Positions 1-6,089 of a DNA stretch of 16,914 bases are shown piece by piece. The notes below the pieces were generated by a model that made no database searches, was not told the DNA's origin, and saw only the letters and a program-made list of their open reading frames with translations. Where the stretch lies: the NCBI GenBank assembly GCA_022710085.1, contig JAKLHP010000009.1, positions 1 to 16,914 on the forward strand, written 5' to 3'. Both the position numbers and the translations under genes were made by a program. This DNA comes from Patescibacteria group bacterium. Lineage in GTDB: Bacteria > Patescibacteriota > Minisyncoccia > Moranbacterales > JAKLHP01. Position 1 is the stretch's first letter; each line of letters opens with the position of its first letter.

Positions 1-165
1 AGAGAAGGAGATAAGATTAAGGGAAGTCTTCGATCCGAGGAATATAAAGGTGTTGATGTTTCGGAAATTGCCCACCGATTCGGTGGCGGAGGACACAAGC
101 TAGCTAGCGGATTTGAAATAGAAGGAAAGATTGTTGAAACGGAAGAAGGCTGGGAAATAGTTTAA
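1..165 (+). CDS. DHHA1-domain phosphoesterase (NrnA/RecJ-like), C-terminal fragment
   Basis: Frame 1 is open from the window edge to a TAA and gives 54 residues. The piece contains HRFGGGGHKLASGF, the glycine-rich GGGGH signature of DHHA1 domains, which form the substrate-binding half of DHH phosphoesterases such as NrnA (oligonucleotide/pAp hydrolase) and RecJ. The catalytic DHH half lies upstream of the window. The end of the gene right after this motif, with a short acidic tail, fits the compact NrnA-type enzyme better than RecJ, which carries further domains, but the fragment cannot decide this. The stop is followed directly by an imperfect palindrome rather than a clear terminator. Confidence 0.85.
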   Translation, partial: REGDKIKGSLRSEEYKGVDVSEIAHRFGGGGHKLASGFEIEGKIVETEEGWEIV

Positions 166-320
166 AATAACCAATAACCAAATCTCAATCATCGAATAAA
201 TTTCAATTACCAATAAACAATCACCAAACTTTAATTCTTCCCCTCCCTTGTTTGGTTATTGAAAACCGGCTATTGATCATTGTTCCGATCTTGTAATTTG
301 GTGACTGGTTATTTTTTATT
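163..320. repeat. Imperfect intergenic palindrome built of AATAACCAATAACC-type units
   Basis: The left arm starts in the stop codon of the DHHA1 gene and reads AATAACCAATAACCAAAT. The right arm near 295-315, read on the other strand, is AATAACCAGTCACCAAAT. Between them are further CAATTACCAATAAACAAT words on the left and their rough complements on the right (TTTGGTTATTGAAAA). The whole could fold as a long imperfect hairpin. A related remnant lies at 11851-11900. I see no open reading frame. This is a non-coding repeat family of unknown function. Confidence 0.6.
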
Positions 321-363
321 ATGATTATGTTAAAATAATAGTACAAGCATAAAGACAGTTACT

Positions 364-1182
364 ATGAATATTGGTTGTCATGTTTCAATTCAAGGTGGAA
401 TCCAAAAGGCTCCAGAAAGAGCAAGTGAACTTGGTTGCGAAGTAATGCAGACTTTTTCCCGTCCTCCGCAGGGAGGAAAGGCACCAGAGCTTACGGGCGA
501 GCTTATAAAAAACTTCAAAAAACTAAGTACCAAATACAATGTAAAGAATGCTTATTTACACGCTCCTTATTACGTTAATTTTGCTTCTGGGAATAATCGC
601 ATACGCTACGGTTCAGTTAGTGTGATTCGCGATGAACTGGAACGAGGATCTCTTCTCGGAGTTAAATATGTAATGACTCATCTTGGGACAGGAAAGGATT
701 TGGGACACGAGGAATCAATCAAAAAAACTATCGGAATGCTCAAAAAAACCCTGGAGGGGTATGGCGGAGAAACGAAACTTCTTTTAGAAAACAGTGCCGG
801 AGCCGGTGACATTATTGGAGACGATCTCAAGGAACTAAGCGAAATAATAAAAAAAACCAACAATAAAAGTATTGCCGGAATATGTTTAGACACTCAACAT
901 AGTTTTGCATCCGGTTATGACTGGCGGGATTTTGAAAAAACGATTGAAAAGATTGATGAAGAGATTGGAGTGGAAAATATAAAACTGATCCACGCCAATG
1001 ATTCGCAATCAGATTGTGGATCAAACAAGGACCGGCATGAACATATTGGAAGGGGAAAAATTGGAATTGAAGCTTTCAAAAATATTGTCGCTTTTGCACA
1101 AAGTCAAAACATTGATATGCTTTGCGAAACTGAATATCCGGAAGTTGAAGAAGATATCAAAACCTTGAAAAACTTGCGCTAA
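364..1182 (+). CDS. nfo: Endonuclease IV (AP endonuclease family 2)
   Basis: 272 residues, close to the usual length. The enzyme cuts the backbone 5' of abasic sites in base excision repair using three metal ions in a TIM barrel. All nine metal-ligand positions known from E. coli Nfo can be placed: H66 (YLHAPYY), H106 (THLGTG), E142 (LLENSAG), D176 and H179 (CLDTQHSFASG), H210 (LIHAND), D223 and H225 (DRHEHIGRG) and E255 (CETEYP). The start follows an AT-rich leader without an SD; TGTTAAAAT at 328-336 looks like an extended -10 box. The stop is six bases from the stop of the convergent TrmB-like gene, and an 8-bp inverted repeat (GCGCTAAA at 1176-1183, TTTAGCGC at 1195-1202) spans both stops. 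A family 4 uracil-DNA glycosylase at 5131 could supply abasic sites as substrate. Confidence 0.96.
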   Translation: MNIGCHVSIQGGIQKAPERASELGCEVMQTFSRPPQGGKAPELTGELIKNFKKLSTKYNVKNAYLHAPYYVNFASGNNRIRYGSVSVIRDELERGSLLGVKYVMTHLGTGKDLGHEESIKKTIGMLKKTLEGYGGETKLLLENSAGAGDIIGDDLKELSEIIKKTNNKSIAGICLDTQHSFASGYDWRDFEKTIEKIDEEIGVENIKLIHANDSQSDCGSNKDRHEHIGRGKIGIEAFKNIVAFAQSQNIDMLCETEYPEVEEDIKTLKNLR

Positions 1183-1188
1183 AATAAT

Positions 1189-1926
1189 TTAGCTTTTAGC
1201 GCTATCCCACATCACTTCAAAAATTGATTTCAAAGTATTAAAAGTGCTTTGGCTGGAAATTATAACTCCAAATTTGTCTTTATAGGAAATTATTCCTATT
1301 TTATTTTTTTCATAAAGACAAATTTCACTTTCCAGTTCAAATTTTTCAGCGTTGACAAATCTTGATTGCCGAAGTTGTTCGGTGTTGCTTGTAGCCAATT
1401 CGCGCATCGATTGATCTTCCGGATAAATTGTCCGGAGCCATATCTTTTTTCTTTTCCTTTCGGGGATGAAATAATCAAAAAAGAATTTTTCATCAAAGAA
1501 TTCTTTGTATTTGTTAGAATACCAACTGAGCATTTCTTGGTTTGGGGTTTTTAAAATATCTTCAAAAACTTCTTTGATTCCCTTTTCGCCTTCAAAATAT
1601 TTTATTTCCGGCTTTTTATCGATAAAAGCGAAACTGGCTAAAAGGCTGGGCATCGCTTTTTCCAAGACAGATTTCTTTCTTTCTAGATCATCTATCATTT
1701 TTCGGGGATCTTCCGCATAAAAAAGGGTTCGGTTTTTCTTTACTCCGTGAATAAGCCCTTTTTCTTTCAATGTTTTGAGGATTAAATAAACAGTGCTACG
1801 GTTTATTTCTGATTTTAGGCTTATTTGGGCGATATTAGCCTCGCCCAACTCCAAAATAGCCATATAAACAGCAGATTCTTTCTCATTTAGGCCTACTTCT
1901 CTGAGGTCATTATAAAGGTTTTTCAT
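1189..1926 (-). CDS. TrmB-like transcriptional regulator 1
   Basis: 245 residues. Residues about 8-70 form a winged helix-turn-helix of the TrmB/MarR type (LNEKESAVYMAILELGEA, then INRSTVYLILKTLKEKGLI), with a predicted recognition helix around STVYLIL. A short helical linker leads to a C-terminal domain starting at KYFEGEKGIKEVFEDIL, the same design as the two other TrmB-like genes here (3863 and 14694). The effector is unknown; sugar binding is established only for archaeal TrmB proteins. The gene has a clean promoter (1957-1985) and diverges from small-gene array I, so it is a candidate regulator of that array and of itself. There is no SD. Confidence 0.85.
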   Translation of the reverse strand: MKNLYNDLREVGLNEKESAVYMAILELGEANIAQISLKSEINRSTVYLILKTLKEKGLIHGVKKNRTLFYAEDPRKMIDDLERKKSVLEKAMPSLLASFAFIDKKPEIKYFEGEKGIKEVFEDILKTPNQEMLSWYSNKYKEFFDEKFFFDYFIPERKRKKIWLRTIYPEDQSMRELATSNTEQLRQSRFVNAEKFELESEICLYEKNKIGIISYKDKFGVIISSQSTFNTLKSIFEVMWDSAKS

Positions 1927-1953
1927 AATAATGATATTATTTATGTCATTATT
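1927..1953. promoter_or_regulatory. Inverted repeat at the TrmB 1 transcription start (candidate operator)
   Basis: AATAATGA at 1927-1934 is repeated inverted as TCATTATT at 1946-1953. It lies between the predicted transcription start (about 1950) and the start codon. The position fits autorepression, but the element is AT-rich and could be chance. Confidence 0.4.
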
Positions 1954-1956
1954 TTT

Positions 1957-1985
1957 ATTATAGCATTTTAAGCTATTTTAGTCAA
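1957..1985 (-). promoter_or_regulatory. Promoter of TrmB-like regulator 1
   Basis: Read on the minus strand: TTGACT at 1985-1980, a 17-base spacer, then TATAAT at 1962-1957. This nearly perfect sigma70 promoter gives a leader of about 24 bases. Confidence 0.75.
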
Positions 1986-2062
1986 TAAATAAGCCATTTT
2001 TCAGGTATAAACTTTTGGTTTAAAAGTAATTTGACATTTTTTATACTATTATCCTGTGGAAC

Positions 2063-2099
2063 TGGTATAATACCTCGTTAAGCTGAAAAGCCTAACAAG
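2063..2099 (+). promoter_or_regulatory. Promoter and GTTAAG start hairpin of small-gene array I
   Basis: TGGTATAAT at 2063-2071 is an extended -10 box; no good -35 lies 17 bases upstream (a TTGACA at 2031 is too far). Six bases after the -10 comes GTTAAGCTGAAAAGCCTAAC (2077-2096), which folds as GUUA/UAAC and GCU/AGC around a GAAA loop with one A/C mismatch. The same GTTAAG word sits at the predicted starts of the other three arrays (3713, 13460 and 15556). Confidence 0.6.
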
Positions 2100-2103
2100 C
2101 ACC

Positions 2104-2172
2104 TTGAAAAAAGAATAAGAGCCGATGCAGCCACCCAACGCGGACTACAGAGCATCGGAAAAGGAGATTATG
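2104..2172 (+). promoter_or_regulatory. Leader A, copy 1: structured 5' leader ending in a Shine-Dalgarno site
   Basis: After a TTGAAAAAAGAATAA stretch, CCGATGC at 2122-2128 pairs with GCATCGG at 2152-2158 (7 bp). The 23-base loop carries CCACCC and GGACTACAGA, which are conserved in the copies at 14067 and 16047. The stem is followed at once by AAAAGGAG, so its folding would affect access to the SD. I do not recognise it as any riboswitch class I know. Confidence 0.6.
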
Positions 2173-2550
2173 ATGAAAAAGATTAATAAAGAAAACATAA
2201 TGGATGCGTATCAGAACTTCTGCTGGGAAAATCAGATCGATGATGTAAGAATAGCTGATGTATGGTATCGAGAGAAAGAATTAAAAGGTTATTTTGAGCT
2301 TGAAAATGTGCTCATGTATAAGTTTTGTAAAAAACTTAGAGAGGAGTTTGTCTCAAAGGATAATTTCGGAAAACAGATGAAAGAAATAGAGGAAGTTGCT
2401 GTTATATTGGCAACTTGCGGATTTGCTAGTTTTTATACCAAGTATTCGGTAATCCGTCAGTTTATTGAATGTTCAATCCAAGAAAAATTCAATGTTTATG
2501 AAAATAAGATGAAGAAGGAGATAGAAACAAAAGCTTTCTCCAAAGAATAG
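2173..2550 (+). CDS. Hypothetical protein, array I
   Basis: 125 residues from the ATG at 2173. An in-frame ATG at 2170 is possible, but the 2173 start keeps the six-base spacing after GGAG (2163-2166) seen in the other leader A genes. An earlier in-frame ATG at 2125 would begin inside the leader hairpin and is not credible. The protein looks soluble and helical, rich in Lys, Glu, Phe and Tyr, with single cysteines only and no motif I recognise; the C-terminus (YENKMKKEIETKAFSKE) is strongly charged. It is the only gene of array I and is followed by a strong terminator. Function unknown; by position it is probably under the control of the divergent TrmB-like gene. Confidence 0.75.
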   Translation: MKKINKENIMDAYQNFCWENQIDDVRIADVWYREKELKGYFELENVLMYKFCKKLREEFVSKDNFGKQMKEIEEVAVILATCGFASFYTKYSVIRQFIECSIQEKFNVYENKMKKEIETKAFSKE

Positions 2551-2559
2551 TATTGCATA

Positions 2560-2592
2560 AGGCAGCGTATCAAATGATACCTGCCTTTTTTT
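2560..2592 (+). terminator. Rho-independent terminator of array I
   Basis: AGGCAG at 2560-2565 pairs with CTGCCT at 2581-2586, with an inner GTATC/GATAC stem and a run of T to 2592. Confidence 0.85.
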
Positions 2593-2599
2593 CAAATAA

Positions 2600-2626
2600 A
2601 AAAAAGCCATGTTTATAGACTTGGCT
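2600..2626 (-). terminator. Rho-independent terminator of array II
   Basis: On the minus strand AGCCA pairs with TGGCT (2626-2605 in all), followed by eight T. It faces the array I terminator, so the two arrays are insulated from each other. Confidence 0.75.
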
Positions 2627-2637
2627 CAAAGTCTTTT

Positions 2638-2778
2638 TTAACACCCCTTTTCTTTTGTTATTGTATATCCGCAACCTTCACAGACGTCCACTATCTCAAC
2701 TTCTTCTCCAACTTCAATGATTACAACAAACGAAAACTGACCCAACTCTTTTCCGCAGATAAAACAATATTTTTCCAT
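2638..2778 (-). CDS. Small zinc-ribbon-like protein, array II third gene
   Basis: 46 residues. The start at 2778 is set by AAAGGAGG just upstream; a longer in-frame reading would begin in untranslated leader. There are two Cys pairs, CFIC (C5, C8) and CEGC (C33, C36), about 24 residues apart, with a beta-rich valine/glutamate segment between them and a further C46 at the end. Two CxxC knuckles at this distance are typical of a single zinc ribbon that binds nucleic acid or protein. It is the last gene of array II, after linker copy E1. I cannot assign a family. Confidence 0.7.
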   Translation of the reverse strand: MEKYCFICGKELGQFSFVVIIEVGEEVEIVDVCEGCGYTITKEKGC

Positions 2779-2818
2779 GTTTTTCCTCCTTTGATTTTTC
2801 AAAAAAACTTTGTGGTTT

Positions 2819-2888
2819 CCCACTCGCAGATTATTTTTCCAAATAATCTCTGAGTGAGAGGCGAGAGAAGTACGTTATTTTTCTCGCC
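2819..2888 (-). repeat. Two-hairpin linker element E1
   Basis: On the minus strand the first hairpin is GGCGAGA paired with TCTCGCC (2888-2860). The second follows directly: AGATTATTT with AAATAATCT around GGAA, extended by CACTC/GAGTG. It joins the 3130-2906 gene to the 2778-2638 gene. Its plan matches E2 (3212), E3 (13968), E4 (15949) and E5 (16339). Confidence 0.75.
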
Positions 2889-2905
2889 TAATTTTTTTCA
2901 CCTCC

Positions 2906-3130
2906 TTAATATTCCCAGATATCGAAAGTTAATCCCCGATACCACTTGTAGGGCGGGTTTTTTACTTCGATTTCTTCGATATCATCAAAGAAATCGTCTT
3001 CTTCTGCCCAGTCTTCATATTGCCAAATTTCGAGATATATCTTGCAATTTTCTCGACAATGAACACAAAAATCGCATTCTTTCAATTCAACCATAAACTC
3101 ATCCAGAGGCCTATTGTTAACTGTTATCAT
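2906..3130 (-). CDS. Small acidic protein with a CxxCxxCxxxC cluster, array II second gene
   Basis: 74 residues from an ATG with GGGAAAGGAG upstream. C19, C22, C25 and C29 (CDFCVHCRENC) have the spacing of a [4Fe-4S] ferredoxin cluster, but the proline that usually follows is a lysine, so zinc binding is equally possible. The second half is very acidic and aromatic (YEDWAEEDDFFDDIEEIE). The stop codon overlaps AGGAGGTGA (2906-2898), a perfect nine-base match to the 16S anti-SD, although no gene starts right after it. Leader B lies upstream and linker E1 downstream. No family recognised. Confidence 0.7.
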   Translation of the reverse strand: MITVNNRPLDEFMVELKECDFCVHCRENCKIYLEIWQYEDWAEEDDFFDDIEEIEVKNPPYKWYRGLTFDIWEY

Positions 3131-3200
3131 CTTTATCTCCTTTCCCTGCCTTTCCCGATTTCTCGTGATAAGGATTTATTATGAAGTGATTTTAAAATAA
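3131..3200 (-). promoter_or_regulatory. Leader B, copy 2 (internal to array II)
   Basis: On the minus strand: AAAATCACTTCATAATAAA, then CCTT...AAGG enclosing CGA-GAAA-TCG (a GNRA loop), then GGCAGGGAAAGGAG before the start codon. It aligns with copies 1 (3610-3677) and 3 (15589-15662). Here the anti-SD-like word has decayed to TCACTTCAT. Confidence 0.55.
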
Positions 3201-3211
3201 CTTTGTGGTTT

Positions 3212-3282
3212 CCCACTCGCAGACTATTTTTTTAAATAATCTCTGAGTGAGAGGCGAGAGAAGCACGTTAACTCCTCTCACC
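3212..3282 (-). repeat. Two-hairpin linker element E2
   Basis: On the minus strand GGTGAGAG pairs with CTCTCGCC in the first hairpin, and AGATTATTT with AAATAGTCT in the second. Compared with E1, one C-G pair has become U-G and one A-U pair in hairpin 2 has become a U-G pair, so the structures are kept. Confidence 0.75.
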
Positions 3283-3291
3283 CTAAAACAT

Positions 3292-3609
3292 TTATTTATT
3301 TTTCACCTCCTCGGGAAAGTAATCCCCAATTTCCTGGAACTGATCGAAGAAATTTTCTTCTGTAATCAGTTCTAACTGGTTTGGATTTTGCTTTATTGGA
3401 ATTGCGTCGAACGTTTTAAAAAAACTTTTCATTCGCCTTCTGCAATCCCAACAATCACAATAATAATATATTGCTTTGATGTGTTTTCTCTGAACAATTT
3501 TCTTGTTCTCTTCTACCGTATGCATCCAGTCTCCTGACGAGATGCACCCACACTGCCCACTAGTTAACGCCTTAAAAAGATTTTTTTCAAATTCTTTAAT
3601 ATTTTCCAT
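3292..3609 (-). CDS. Cysteine-containing hypothetical protein, array II first gene
   Basis: 105 residues from the ATG at 3609, six bases after GGAG; an in-frame TTG four codons upstream overlaps this SD and is less likely. Five cysteines are arranged as CGC (C20, C22) and CDCWDC (C51, C53, C56), a plausible metal site, followed by a basic helix RRRMKSFFK. The acidic C-terminus is partly coded by GAGGAGGTGA, a perfect anti-SD complement (3311-3303) that also matches, base for base, the TCACCTCCT in this gene's own leader. First gene after the array II promoter. Function unknown. Confidence 0.72.
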   Translation of the reverse strand: MENIKEFEKNLFKALTSGQCGCISSGDWMHTVEENKKIVQRKHIKAIYYYCDCWDCRRRMKSFFKTFDAIPIKQNPNQLELITEENFFDQFQEIGDYFPEEVKNK

Positions 3610-3677
3610 CTTTTTCTCCAATCCTTGCCTGCCATTTCTGGTTCAGGTCTTATAGGAGGTGATTTTAAATGTACTTT
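3610..3677 (-). promoter_or_regulatory. Leader B, copy 1, with an anti-Shine-Dalgarno mimic
   Basis: On the minus strand TCACCTCCT (3662-3654) is identical to the 3' tail of bacterial 16S rRNA. It is followed by CCTG-AA-CCA-GAAA-TGG-CAGG, a hairpin with a GNRA loop, and then GGAG and the start codon at 3609. CTCC could pair with the GGAG of this gene. Confidence 0.6.
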
Positions 3678-3747
3678 GTTAAGATGCTATCTTTTTGAAA
3701 TTTTCATCTTAACACCCTAGTATACAGCAAAATGAGCGAATGGTCAA
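3678..3747 (-). promoter_or_regulatory. Promoter and GTTAAG start hairpin of array II
   Basis: On the minus strand TTGACC (3747-3742), a 17-base spacer, TATACT (3724-3719), then GTTAAGATG (3713-3705), which pairs perfectly with CATCTTAAC (3686-3678). The transcript should start at or next to the G of GTTAAG. Confidence 0.75.
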
Positions 3748-3800
3748 TAATAGAGATTAATAAAATAGCAATAAATTGGCTAGTATAAAGCAAAATAACG
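3721..3800. promoter_or_regulatory. Direct repeats of AGCAAAAT between divergent promoters (candidate operators)
   Basis: TATACAGCAAAATGAGCG at 3721-3738 and TATAAAGCAAAATAACG at 3784-3800 are near-copies. A third near-copy, ATAAAGCAAAATATAGCG, lies at 15485-15502 in the equivalent position before array IV. The first overlaps the array II -10 box and spacer. They are candidate sites for TrmB-like regulators. Confidence 0.4.
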
Positions 3801-3827
3801 GATAATATAAAGTATTCATCAAAAATA

Positions 3828-3856
3828 TTGACTATTTGTCAAAATAGAGCTAAAAT
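3828..3856 (+). promoter_or_regulatory. Promoter of the TrmB 2 operon, giving a leaderless transcript
   Basis: TTGACT at 3828-3833, 17 bases, TAAAAT at 3851-3856. The usual start about seven bases downstream falls on the A of the start codon at 3863. Confidence 0.7.
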
Positions 3857-3862
3857 ATAGAT

Positions 3863-4609
3863 ATGGAATATATCGAGCAATTGACCAATCTGGGATTGAA
3901 TGAAAAAGAGGCCAAGGTCTATTTGGCTCTTCTTTCGATGAGCAAGGCCACTGCTTATTCAATAGCGCTGAAAAGCGGCCTAAAAAAGCCAACAACCTAT
4001 GTTATTTTGGAGGATTTGATCAAAAAAGGATTTGTTTTGAAGATTCCACAGGAAAAGAAGAGTCTTTATTTGGCTAAATCTCCCCAGGAATGCGTTTCTC
4101 TGGTCCAACAAAAAATCAACGAAGCCAAGGAAATTCTTCCGGAACTGATGGCGATCCAGAAAAAAGAGGAGGAAAAGACTCGAGTTTCCTATTTTCAGGG
4201 CGTGGAGGGAATAAAAGAGGTCTATAATGACACTTTGAAATATCCAGGCGAATTTCTGGCTTTTGGGTCGGAGGATATTCTGAAAGCGGTCGGAGATGAA
4301 TGGATGAGCCAATTTATCAAAAACCGGGTCCAAAAAAATGTTTCCGTCCGGGCAGTTGTCCCGGCAACTAGATATTTCAAGGAAGAACTTTTTGAAAAAG
4401 ATCCGAAACAGCTTCGGACAATGAAATTTATTGATCCAAGCGAGTTTCCTTTTTCCATCGAAATTGACGTTTATGGCGGTTCCAAGGTATCCTTGATATC
4501 CGGAAAAGAAATGATGGGAACGATTATTGAAAGCTCGGAAGTCCACAACACGATGAAATTGATTTTTGAATTGCTCTGGAAAAAATTGCCGGAAAACAAT
4601 AAAGAATAA
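3863..4609 (+). CDS. TrmB-like transcriptional regulator 2
   Basis: 248 residues. The N-terminal winged helix spans about residues 8-72 (LNEKEAKVYLALLSMSKA, then LKKPTTYVILEDLIKKGFV). A helix of about 25 residues follows, and then a C-terminal domain opening with VSYFQGVEGIKEVYNDTL, the counterpart of YFEGEKGIKEVFEDIL in regulator 1 and FFEGEENIVKLYEEIF in regulator 3. Its promoter places the transcription start on the start codon. It leads an operon with the phosphoesterase (six-base gap) and the uracil-DNA glycosylase (eight-base gap) and diverges from array II. Ligand and targets are unknown. Confidence 0.87.
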   Translation: MEYIEQLTNLGLNEKEAKVYLALLSMSKATAYSIALKSGLKKPTTYVILEDLIKKGFVLKIPQEKKSLYLAKSPQECVSLVQQKINEAKEILPELMAIQKKEEEKTRVSYFQGVEGIKEVYNDTLKYPGEFLAFGSEDILKAVGDEWMSQFIKNRVQKNVSVRAVVPATRYFKEELFEKDPKQLRTMKFIDPSEFPFSIEIDVYGGSKVSLISGKEMMGTIIESSEVHNTMKLIFELLWKKLPENNKE

Positions 4610-4615
4610 AATATT

Positions 4616-5122
4616 ATGAAAATTGCAATTATATCAGACATTCACGACAATATCCCGAATCTCAAGAAGGCTTTGGATTATTGCGCGAAAAATAAAATTG
4701 AAAAAACAATTTGCTGTGGCGATTTGGCTTCCGTTGAAACCTTGGAATATCTGAATGATAACTTTGAAGGAAATATTTATTTTACCTTCGGGAATATGGA
4801 CAACGATTATCTCCAAAATTATTTTTTTAAAAATAACGAATTTAGAAAAACGAAAATATTCAAGAAAGTAGGTGAATTTGAAATCGACAAGCATAAAATT
4901 GCCATTGTTCATTTCCCCAGAATTGCCAAGGGCTTATGCCGAAGCGGAAGATATAATTTTGTTTTTTACGGCCATACTCACAAACCATGGGAGGAAACTA
5001 TAAATGAGTGTAAGATGTTGAATCCTGGAACAGTGGCCGGACAATTTTATCCAGCGACTTTTGCAGTGTGGAACACGGAAAATGATAAATTTGAATTAAT
5101 AAGAATAGATCAATTAAAATAA
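4616..5122 (+). CDS. Calcineurin-like phosphoesterase, YfcE/MJ0936 family
   Basis: 168 residues, the full length of this compact family. The metal-site motifs are all present: D8 and H10 (SDIHDN), D36 (CGDL), N60 and D62 (FGNMD), H99 (VHFPR), and H120 and H122 (YGHTHKP), with LNPGTV near the end as in YfcE. Members hydrolyse phosphodiesters with two metal ions, usually Mn2+; the natural substrate is unknown for most. It is the middle gene of the TrmB-phosphoesterase-UDG operon. The start has no SD but is fixed by the MKIAIISDIH opening. Confidence 0.92.
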   Translation: MKIAIISDIHDNIPNLKKALDYCAKNKIEKTICCGDLASVETLEYLNDNFEGNIYFTFGNMDNDYLQNYFFKNNEFRKTKIFKKVGEFEIDKHKIAIVHFPRIAKGLCRSGRYNFVFYGHTHKPWEETINECKMLNPGTVAGQFYPATFAVWNTENDKFELIRIDQLK

Positions 5123-5130
5123 TATATTTT

Positions 5131-5784
5131 ATGGCAGAAGATAAAAAAAAGCAACTGGATGATTCAAACAAGCAAATGCTCGAATGTTCCAAATGTGTTC
5201 TACGTGGAACTTGCAAGCAAGTTGTTCCCGGAGAGGGAAGTGCAGAAGCTGAAATTATGTTCATCGGAGAAGGTCCGGGACAAAAGGAAGATGAACTTGG
5301 GCGTCCTTTTGTCGGAGCAGCCGGAAAATTTTTAGACGAAATGTTGGAAACGATAAACCTTAAAAGAGAAGATGTTTATATTGCCAATGTAGTGAAATGC
5401 CGTCCGCCGAATAATCGCGATCCACTTCCGGAAGAAGCTGAGGCCTGCTGGACCTGGCTGGAAAAACAAATAGAAATAATAAATCCAAAACTTGTTGTCA
5501 CGCTTGGACGCCATTCAATGGAAAGATTTTTGCCTAATCAAAAAATTTCTCAGATTCACGGAAAGGCGATGCGGAGGAATATTCCAGGACTGGGCTCGAG
5601 AGTTTTTTATGCACTTTATCATCCGGCGGCAGCACTCTATAACGGAAGCATGCGGACAGTTTTAATTCAAGATTTTAAAAAAATTCCAAAAGTTTTAGAA
5701 GCAGTAAAAAAATCAGAAAGTGAAAAGAAAGACGAAGTCATCTCGCTTAATAATAATCAAGATAATCAAGAAACTTTATTTTAA
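5131..5784 (+). CDS. Family 4 (Fe-S) uracil-DNA glycosylase
   Basis: 217 residues. The enzyme removes uracil from DNA, and endonuclease IV (364-1182) can process the abasic site. The four cluster cysteines of family 4 are C19, C22, C90 (NVVKC) and C106 (EAC). The active-site motif GEGPGQKEDELGRPFVG begins at residue 47 and the second motif YHPAAAL contains H164. The core ends near residue 195 and is followed by a polar, probably disordered tail ending in QETLF, which resembles the beta-clamp binding motif QxxLF. It is the last gene of its operon, without an SD, and is followed by a strong terminator. Confidence 0.93.
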   Translation: MAEDKKKQLDDSNKQMLECSKCVLRGTCKQVVPGEGSAEAEIMFIGEGPGQKEDELGRPFVGAAGKFLDEMLETINLKREDVYIANVVKCRPPNNRDPLPEEAEACWTWLEKQIEIINPKLVVTLGRHSMERFLPNQKISQIHGKAMRRNIPGLGSRVFYALYHPAAALYNGSMRTVLIQDFKKIPKVLEAVKKSESEKKDEVISLNNNQDNQETLF

Positions 5785-5789
5785 AATAA

Positions 5790-5815
5790 AATCCTCTCGA
5801 AAAGAGGATTTTTTT
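5790..5815 (+). terminator. Bidirectional terminator after the UDG gene
   Basis: AATCCTCT at 5790-5797 pairs with AGAGGATT at 5803-5810, followed by T on the plus strand. A-rich sequence on the left lets it also serve tRNA-Leu coming from the other side. Confidence 0.85.
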
Positions 5816-5816
5816 G

Positions 5817-5900
5817 TGCCGCGGGCGAGACTCGAACTCGCACGGTATTACTACCGAGGGATTTTAAGTCCCTTGTGGCTACCAATTACACCACCGCGGC
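5817..5900 (-). tRNA. tRNA-Leu(TAA)
   Basis: 84 nt with a long variable arm. Acceptor GCCGCGG/CCGCGGC, anticodon loop CTTAAAA (anticodon TAA), T loop TTCGAGT, A73. CCA is not encoded. It lies 18 bases downstream of tRNA-Cys and shares its promoter. Confidence 0.95.
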
Positions 5901-5918
5901 ATATTTGAATTAATATTG

Positions 5919-5989
5919 AGGTCGCGCCCGGAATTGAACCGGGGTGAAGGGTTTTGCAGACCCGTGCCTAACCACTCGGCCACGCGACC
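5919..5989 (-). tRNA. tRNA-Cys(GCA)
   Basis: 71 nt. Acceptor GGTCGCG/CGCGACC, anticodon loop CTGCAAA, T stem CCCGG/CCGGG, and discriminator U73 as is universal for tRNA-Cys. First gene of the Cys-Leu pair; CCA is not encoded. Confidence 0.95.
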
Positions 5990-6009
5990 ATTGTTTTGGG
6001 TACAAAATA

Positions 6010-6038
6010 ATATTAACAAAGTAAACAACCAGCGTCAA
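6010..6038 (-). promoter_or_regulatory. Promoter of the tRNA-Cys/tRNA-Leu operon
   Basis: On the minus strand TTGACG (6038-6033), a 17-base spacer, TAATAT (6015-6010). Confidence 0.65.
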
Positions 6039-6049
6039 TTTAAAGATAC

Positions 6050-6077
6050 AAAAAGCGCCTTTTAAAAAGCGCTTTTT
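6050..6077 (-). terminator. Terminator of the 3D-domain gene
   Basis: AAAAAGCGC and GCGCTTTTT-type arms (6050-6077) with A and T tracts on either side. It can work in both directions. Confidence 0.75.
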
Positions 6078-6089
6078 GCTATAATAATT

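Noticed and set aside
2031..2047. TTGACA at 2031 with TATACT at 2042 as the array I promoter
   Set aside because: The spacing of five bases is impossible, and pairing TTGACA with TATAAT at 2066 gives 29 bases. The extended -10 TGGTATAAT explains the start better.
2819..3282. CRISPR-like array from the repeated CCCACTCGCAG...GAGGCGAGAG segments
   Set aside because: There are only two nearby copies, separated by a gene, with internal hairpins and no spacers or cas genes.
3980..4546. Long open frame (188 codons) opposite TrmB-like regulator 2
   Set aside because: It is the antisense shadow of a clear gene, has no motif and no SD, and its codon pattern follows the plus-strand gene.
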